From Streptomyces rishiriensis (GTDB taxonomy: Bacteria; Actinomycetota; Actinomycetes; Streptomycetales; Streptomycetaceae): DNA of 64,000 nt. The DNA lies in the NCBI RefSeq assembly GCF_030815485.1, contig NZ_JAUSWV010000002.1:5518001-5582000 (forward strand), read 5' to 3'. Every line of letters starts with the position of its first letter. Positions within the stretch are counted from its first letter, which is position 1. The notes beneath the pieces are model-generated. The model saw nothing but the letters and a program-made list of their open reading frames with translations. It ran no database searches and was not told where the DNA came from. The translations under genes and the position numbers were made by a program. Shown piece after piece: positions 59,344 to 64,000 of this stretch.

Positions 59344-59466
59344 GTCCCGAGGCTACCGGGAGGGTTTGCCGCGCGCCGTCGGCGGGACGCCTCCGGGGAA
59401 CGCCGACGGCCCGGCCCCTCACCGAGGAGGAACCGGGCCGTCGGGCCGTCATGCCATGCCGGTCGA

Positions 59467-62373
59467 TCAGCCGTCCGCGGGCTCCGTGGCGGCCGTCGCC
59501 TTGCGGGTGCGACGCACCCTCGGCTTCGCCTCCGCCGTGTCGACCGCGGTCTCGGCCTCGGCGGGGGCCGGGGCGGTGGCGGCGGTCTTGCGGGTGCGGC
59601 GCGGCTTGGTGGCCGCCGCTTCCTGGGTGGCCTGGGCCGGGATGTCGGCCGTGGTGGCCGTCGTCTCGGGCTCGGTGGCCTTGCGGGTGGCGCGGCGGCG
59701 GGGCTTGGCCTCGGTCGCTTCGGCCGTGTCGGTGACGGCTTCGGCGGCTTCGGCCGGGGCCGTGGCCGCCGCCTTGCGGGTGCGGCGCGGCTTGACCGAA
59801 GCCGCGGCCGCCGCGGCGGCCTCGGCGATCGGCTCCGTCGCCGTGGCGGCGCTCTTGCGGGTGCGGCGCGGCTTGGCCTCCGGGGCCTCGGCCGTGTCCG
59901 CCGCGACCTCGACCGGAGCCGCTGCCTTACGGGTGCGGCGCGGCTTGGCCTCGGGCTCGACGGCTGCCGGAGCCTCGACGGTCGCCGTGGCGGCGGTGCC
60001 CGCGGCTGCCGTCTTGCGGGTGCGGCGCAGCTTGGCCTCGATGGTCTCGGCCGTGTCCGTGACGCCCTCGACGGCTACGGCCGGGACCGTCGCCTTGCGG
60101 GTCGTACGGCGGCGCGGCTTGGCCTCCGTCGCCTCCGCCGTGTCGACCGCGGTCTCGGCCTCGGCGGGGGCCGGGGCGGTGGCGGCGGTCTTGCGGGTGC
60201 GGCGCGGCTTGGTGGCCGCCGCTTCCTGGGTGGCCTGGGCCGGGATGTCGGCCGTGGTGGCCGTCGTCTCGGGCTCGGTGGCCTTGCGGGTGGCGCGGCG
60301 GCGGGGCTTGGCCTCGGTCGCTTCGGCCGTGTCGGTGACGGCTTCGGCGACTTCGGCCGGGGCCGCGGCCGCCGCCTTGCGGGTGCGGCGCGGCTTGACC
60401 ACGGTCTCGGCGGCCGCGATGGCCTCCGGGGCCGCCTCGACGGTCTCGACCACGGCTTCGGCCGGAGCCGTCGCCTTGCGGGTGCGGCGGCGCGGCTTGG
60501 TCTCCGCCGCCTGCGCCGTGTCGACGGCGGCCTGGGCCGCGGGGGCCTCGACGACCGGCGACTCCGTCACCGTGGCCGCCGCTGTCGCGGTCTGCGCGGT
60601 CTCGGCGGTCCTGCGGGTACGACGGCGGCGCGGCGCGGCCAGGGTCTCCGGAGCGGTCTCCGGGGTCTCCTGGGCGGTGCCCTGCGCGGTCGCGACGGCC
60701 GCTTCCGCGGCTTCGGCGACGGGCTCGACGGTCGCCGTGCCGGCCGTCACGACGGCCGCTTCCTGCGCGGAGCCGTTGCGGGTGCGGCGCCGACGGCGCG
60801 GCGTACGCGGACCGGCGGTCTCCTCCGGCACGGGCGTCGGCTCGGCCACGGGAACCTGCTCGGCAGCCGTGGTCCCGGCGGGCGTCGCCTCGAACGGGGA
60901 GCCGTTGCGGGTACGACGACGGCGACGGGGGGTACGCGCCGAGCGCTCGCCCTCGTCGGACGCCTCGCCGGGCCGCTCGCCGGAACGGGACTCGCTCCGG
61001 CCACCGCGCTCACCGCGACCGCCCCGGTCACCACGGCCACCTCGGTCGCCACGGCCGTTGCGGTCACCACGACCACGCGCCGCACGGCCGCCCGGCTCGC
61101 CGAGGTCCTCGAGCTCCTCCGCGTCGAGCCCGGCGCGGGTGCGCTCCGAGCGCGGCAGAACACCCTTGGTGCCCGCGGGGATACCGAGTTCCTCGAAGAA
61201 GTGCGGAGAGGTGGAGTACGTCTCCGGCGGGTCGCTGAACTCGAGTTCCAGCGCCTTGTTGATGAGCTGCCAGCGCGGGATGTCGTCCCAGTCCACCAGG
61301 GTGACCGCGATGCCCTTGGCGCCCGCGCGGCCGGTACGGCCGATGCGGTGCAGGTACGTCTTCTCGTCCTCGGGGGACTGGTAGTTGATGACGTGCGTGA
61401 CGCCCTCGACGTCGATGCCGCGGGCGGCCACGTCGGTGCAGACGAGGACGTCGACCTTGCCGTTGCGGAAGGCGCGCAGCGCCTGCTCGCGGGCGCCCTG
61501 GCCGAGGTCGCCGTGGACCGCGCCGGAGGCGAAGCCGCGCTGCTGGAGCTGGTCGGCCAGGTCGGCGGCCGTGCGCTTGGTACGGCAGAAGACCATGACC
61601 AGGCCGCGGCCCTCGGCCTGGAGGATGCGCGAGACCATCTCGGGCTTGTCCATGTTGTGCGCGCGGTACACGTGCTGCTTGGTGTTCGCGACGGTCCTGC
61701 CCGCGTCGTCCGGCGACGTGGCGTTGATGTGCGTCGGCTGCGACATGTAGCGGCGTGCGAGACCGATGACCGCGCCCGGCATGGTCGCCGAGAACAGCAT
61801 GGTCTGGCGCTTCGCCGGCAGCATGTTGATGATCTTCTCGACGTCGGGCAGGAAGCCCAGGTCGAGCATCTCGTCGGCCTCGTCCAGGACGAGCGACTTG
61901 ATGTGCTTGAGGTCGAGCTTCTTCTGGCCGGCGAGGTCCAGCAGGCGGCCCGGGGTGCCGACGACCACGTCGACGCCCTTCTTGAGGGCCTCGACCTGGG
62001 GCTCGTAGGCCCGGCCGCCGTAGATGGCGAGGACCCGCACGTTGCGCACCTTGCCCGCGGTCAGCAGGTCGTTGGTGACCTGCGTGCACAGCTCGCGGGT
62101 CGGGACGACGATGAGTGCCTGCGGGGCGTCGGTGAGGTCCTCGGGACGGGCACGGCCGGCCTCGACGTCGGCGGGGACGGTCACGCGCTCGAGGAGCGGG
62201 AGTCCGAAGCCGAGCGTCTTGCCGGTGCCGGTCTTGGCCTGCCCGATCACGTCCGTACCCGTCAGGGCAACGGGGAGAGTCATCTCCTGGATCGGGAAGG
62301 GACTGATGATGCCGACGGCCTCAAGGGCCTCGGCGGTCTCGGAAAGGATGCCGAGCTCTCGGAACGTAGTCAG
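59467..62373 (-). CDS. DEAD-box RNA helicase with long Arg/Lys-rich tail, probable CTG start
   Basis: A 968-residue helicase. The core (~1-400) has Walker A QAKTGTGKT (45-53), DEAD (164-167), SATMP, and CTDVAARGID plus HRIGRTGRAG. An RGG-like stretch (~425-455: NGRGDRGGRGDRGGRGERGG) follows, then ~490 residues with about 15 basic motifs of the form KPRRTRK in Ala/Thr/Glu-rich linkers, probably RNA-binding and disordered. No ATG/GTG lies at the conserved start TTFRELGIL; CTG 62373 does, with GAGG 7 bp upstream, so I infer CTG. The 416-bp region upstream may include a long leader, common in cold-shock helicases. It unwinds RNA in the cytosol. Confidence 0.9.
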   Translation of the reverse strand: MTTFRELGILSETAEALEAVGIISPFPIQEMTLPVALTGTDVIGQAKTGTGKTLGFGLPLLERVTVPADVEAGRARPEDLTDAPQALIVVPTRELCTQVTNDLLTAGKVRNVRVLAIYGGRAYEPQVEALKKGVDVVVGTPGRLLDLAGQKKLDLKHIKSLVLDEADEMLDLGFLPDVEKIINMLPAKRQTMLFSATMPGAVIGLARRYMSQPTHINATSPDDAGRTVANTKQHVYRAHNMDKPEMVSRILQAEGRGLVMVFCRTKRTAADLADQLQQRGFASGAVHGDLGQGAREQALRAFRNGKVDVLVCTDVAARGIDVEGVTHVINYQSPEDEKTYLHRIGRTGRAGAKGIAVTLVDWDDIPRWQLINKALELEFSDPPETYSTSPHFFEELGIPAGTKGVLPRSERTRAGLDAEELEDLGEPGGRAARGRGDRNGRGDRGGRGDRGGRGERGGRSESRSGERPGEASDEGERSARTPRRRRRTRNGSPFEATPAGTTAAEQVPVAEPTPVPEETAGPRTPRRRRRTRNGSAQEAAVVTAGTATVEPVAEAAEAAVATAQGTAQETPETAPETLAAPRRRRTRRTAETAQTATAAATVTESPVVEAPAAQAAVDTAQAAETKPRRRTRKATAPAEAVVETVEAAPEAIAAAETVVKPRRTRKAAAAAPAEVAEAVTDTAEATEAKPRRRATRKATEPETTATTADIPAQATQEAAATKPRRTRKTAATAPAPAEAETAVDTAEATEAKPRRRTTRKATVPAVAVEGVTDTAETIEAKLRRTRKTAAAGTAATATVEAPAAVEPEAKPRRTRKAAAPVEVAADTAEAPEAKPRRTRKSAATATEPIAEAAAAAAASVKPRRTRKAAATAPAEAAEAVTDTAEATEAKPRRRATRKATEPETTATTADIPAQATQEAAATKPRRTRKTAATAPAPAEAETAVDTAEAKPRVRRTRKATAATEPADG
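59529..59803 (-). repeat. Helicase tail duplication, copy A
   Basis: This ~275-bp stretch recurs at 60132-60406 with an offset of exactly 603 bp (201 codons), identical over ~218 bp and differing in only two bases over the whole. Both copies are in frame in the helicase tail. Confidence 0.9.
60132..60406 (-). repeat. Helicase tail duplication, copy B
   Basis: The second copy of the ~275-bp repeat. Differences from copy A include base 60350 (A, against G at 59747) and one further on. Direct repeats of this length allow loss or gain of 201 codons by recombination. Confidence 0.9.
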
Positions 62374-62693
62374 GGTGCTGCCTCTTCTGTGTGCGCGGTG
62401 CGAGGCGAGCGCGGGGGTCGTGTCAGGACCGTGCCGGGGGACGACGGCTGCCTCACGGGCGGCCGTCAGGTCACGGGACCTCTGCCGACGCTCTAGCGTT
62501 CGTACCGCTGAGGGGGTCCCCTCCGGGTTTCCGTACGGACAGTGCCGTACGGGCGAGGAGGGCTGTCGGGTCGGAGCCGATCGGGCCACCGACCGGGCAT
62601 CCTCATACGTGCGGCCCGTCGAATATTCGGCAGGCGCATTACCACCATACCCTGTAATCGCGCACACGCGATGGCCGATTCGGTCACGTTGTG

Positions 62694-62741
62694 GTTGTCA
62701 CAGTGTCGCGGGTGGTCCCGTGCGTCTTCGTTGTCACACTG
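62694..62741. promoter_or_regulatory. Direct GTTGTCAC repeats in the helicase/ferritin-like gap
   Basis: GTTGTCACAGTG (62694-62705) and GTTGTCACACTG (62730-62741), 36 bp apart, stand in the 416-bp gap 62374-62789 between two divergent genes. The gap has no gene I can support. The repeats may bind a regulator of either gene. Confidence 0.4.
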
Positions 62742-62789
62742 ATTGACCAGGGACTTCCCCCGTGCGACGAGCGGGCTATTGTGCGCTTC

Positions 62790-63518
62790 ATGACGACCTC
62801 TGACAAGCCTGAGAACACCGCCACCGGCATCGCCGCCCAGGACTGGGCGACGGCCTCAGCCGACCCGCAGTACCGGGCGGCGGTCGTGGATCTGCTGGGT
62901 GCGTTGGCGTACGGCGAGCTGGCGGCGTTCGAGCGGCTCGCGGAGGACGCGAAGCTGGCGCCCACGCTGGGGGACAAGGCGGAGCTGGCGAAGATGGCGT
63001 CGGCCGAGTTCCACCACTTCGAGCGGCTGCACAACCGGCTCACGGAGGTCGGCGAGGAGCCGACGCGGGCGATGGAGCCGTTCGTCGCCGCGCTCGACGG
63101 CTTCCACCGGCAGACGGCCCCGTCGGACTGGCTGGAGGGCCTCGTCAAGGCCTACGTCGGCGACTCGATCGCCAGTGACTTCTACCGCGAGGTCGCGGTA
63201 CGCCTGGACACCGACAGCCGCGCCCTGGTGCTGGCCGTGCTGGACGACACCGGCCACGCCGGCTTCGCCGTGGACCGGGTGCGTGCCGCGATCGACGCCG
63301 ACCCGCGGGTGGGCGGACGGCTCGCGCTGTGGGCGCGGCGGCTGATGGGCGAGGCCCTGTCGCAGTCCCAGCGGGTGGTCGCGGACCGCGACGCGCTGTC
63401 GACGATGCTCGTGGGCGGTGTCGCGGACGGCTTCGACCTCGCCGAGGTCGGCCGGATGTTCTCCAGGATCACCGAGGCGCACACCAAGCGGATGGCGGCG
63501 CTGGGGCTGGCGGCCTAG
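62790..63518 (+). CDS. Ferritin-like fold protein (MiaE-like)
   Basis: A 242-residue helical protein. Carboxylate/His motifs AYGELAAFERLAEDA and SAEFHHFERLHNRL (E-x2-H) suggest a di-iron ferritin-like site resembling tRNA hydroxylase MiaE, though the substrate is not known in actinobacteria. A later FYREVAVRLD segment may supply the third carboxylate. ATG 62790. Confidence 0.8.
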   Translation: MTTSDKPENTATGIAAQDWATASADPQYRAAVVDLLGALAYGELAAFERLAEDAKLAPTLGDKAELAKMASAEFHHFERLHNRLTEVGEEPTRAMEPFVAALDGFHRQTAPSDWLEGLVKAYVGDSIASDFYREVAVRLDTDSRALVLAVLDDTGHAGFAVDRVRAAIDADPRVGGRLALWARRLMGEALSQSQRVVADRDALSTMLVGGVADGFDLAEVGRMFSRITEAHTKRMAALGLAA

Positions 63519-63541
63519 GACCGGTCCCGGTCCCGCCGGGC

Positions 63542-63811
63542 TCAGGCGGGGGCCGACCGGCGGCGGAGTCGGCCGGCCGGGCGCAGCAGCAGGGAGAGCG
63601 AGGCGGCGGAGACGATCACCGCGCCGAGAAGACTCGCCAGGGCGGTGCCGGGGCCCAGCGCGCTGTGGGTGACGAAGTCACCGAACAGGGCTCCGGCGAC
63701 GCCCGTCGCGAAGACGAGGGTGCGGACCGGCAGACGGTGGGAGAAGCGGTGGGCCGCCGCCCACGCGAGCACAAGACCGAGCACAGCGGAGCCGAGCGCT
63801 TCCAAGATCAT
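63542..63811 (-). CDS. Small membrane protein, unknown function
   Basis: An 89-residue protein with three hydrophobic segments (LEALGSAVLGLVLAWAAAHR; TLVFATGVAGALFGDFV; ALASLLGAVIVSAASLSLLL) and a basic end (RLRRRSAPA). ATG 63811 is preceded by GGGAGGG. It converges on the ferritin-like gene with 23 bp between. It resembles the small transglycosylase-associated/DUF-type membrane proteins, but I cannot name it. Confidence 0.75.
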   Translation of the reverse strand: MILEALGSAVLGLVLAWAAAHRFSHRLPVRTLVFATGVAGALFGDFVTHSALGPGTALASLLGAVIVSAASLSLLLRPAGRLRRRSAPA

Positions 63812-63879
63812 GTGGGTCCCTCCCGGACGGTTGGGGCTGTGCGTCGAGGTCACAGCCCGTCATACCCGTGACCTGCGGA

Positions 63880-64000
63880 ATGCAATCCTCCTCTGTGGTC
63901 GGGTTGTGCTCCGTCTGTGGAGAGACCCCGACGGCGAACCGGCCGGACAAGCCGCTGACGTTCACGTCCGACAGCGACGACCGACGGCGGGTATGTCCGA
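63880..64000 (+). CDS. CxxC zinc-type small protein, N-terminal part
   Basis: The frame opens at ATG 63880 (MQSSSVVGLCSVCGETPTAN) and runs off the window after RRRVCP. Cys10-x2-Cys13 and the last cysteine form a zinc-ribbon pattern. Codon use fits a real gene. It is cut by the window edge; the rest is not visible. Function unknown. Confidence 0.7.
   Translation, partial: MQSSSVVGLCSVCGETPTANRPDKPLTFTSDSDDRRRVCP

Overview
The window is a chromosomal segment of a Streptomyces species or a very close relative. The evidence is a GC content of roughly 70% or more, GTG/TTG starts, and a set of actinobacterial markers: a bldK-type oligopeptide importer, SARP regulators, MshB of mycothiol synthesis, a DUF3117 protein, a SigE-type ECF sigma factor with its anti-sigma factor, and a 7Fe ferredoxin next to DapC. 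It looks like core chromosome. I see no phage, plasmid, insertion sequence, CRISPR array, rRNA or tRNA.

Left end (1-5.3 kb): a DinB-like fragment, then two SARP-family regulators in convergent orientation (a 1125-aa AfsR-like ATPase/TPR form and a small 261-aa form), with no biosynthetic genes beside them here. A non-coding island with degenerate repeats follows.

5.3-20 kb: two complete five-gene oligopeptide ABC importers, divergent around a 553-bp regulatory region. The leftward one has the permease/binding protein/permease/ATPase/ATPase order of bldK, the importer needed for aerial growth in S. coelicolor. The rightward one has the usual SBP/permease/permease/ATPase/ATPase order, but its binding-protein gene is frameshifted in a five-G run. 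An S9 prolyl-oligopeptidase-type gene follows, so the block handles peptide uptake and breakdown.

20-30 kb: a small membrane protein, mshB with an odd repeat-derived N-terminus, a membrane protein coupled to it, a large membrane-anchored peptidoglycan-binding-domain protein, an ABC-2 exporter coupled to a NarL-type two-component system, and a coupled GNAT/transglutaminase-like pair.

30-53 kb: a long conserved actinobacterial block whose gene content parallels Mycobacterium tuberculosis Rv1202-Rv1239c: fdxA, dapC, dapE, a LOG-like gene, a folP2-like gene, a DivIVA-like membrane protein, tag, DUF3117, O-methyltransferase, sigE, rseA, htrA, tatB, mrp, DUF1003, an MgtE_N/CBS protein and corA. 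It joins lysine/peptidoglycan precursor synthesis, the envelope stress response, Tat export, Fe-S assembly and magnesium handling.

53-64 kb: a SUFU-domain protein, an MFS exporter with a candidate operator, a zinc-ribbon protein, a PHP phosphoesterase, MarC, a 50-aa conserved-looking small protein, a NYN-domain protein, an alpha/beta hydrolase, a DEAD-box helicase with a roughly 500-residue Arg/Lys-rich tail holding an internal duplication, a ferritin-like protein, a small membrane protein and the start of a CxxC protein cut by the window edge.

I did not find a convincing undescribed multi-gene system. The more unusual points are local: the binding-protein frameshift, tandem copies of the folP2 3' end, non-canonical starts (ATT for the O-methyltransferase, CTG for the helicase), the duplicated helicase tail, an interspersed repeat captured into mshB, and several unassigned operator-like dyads.
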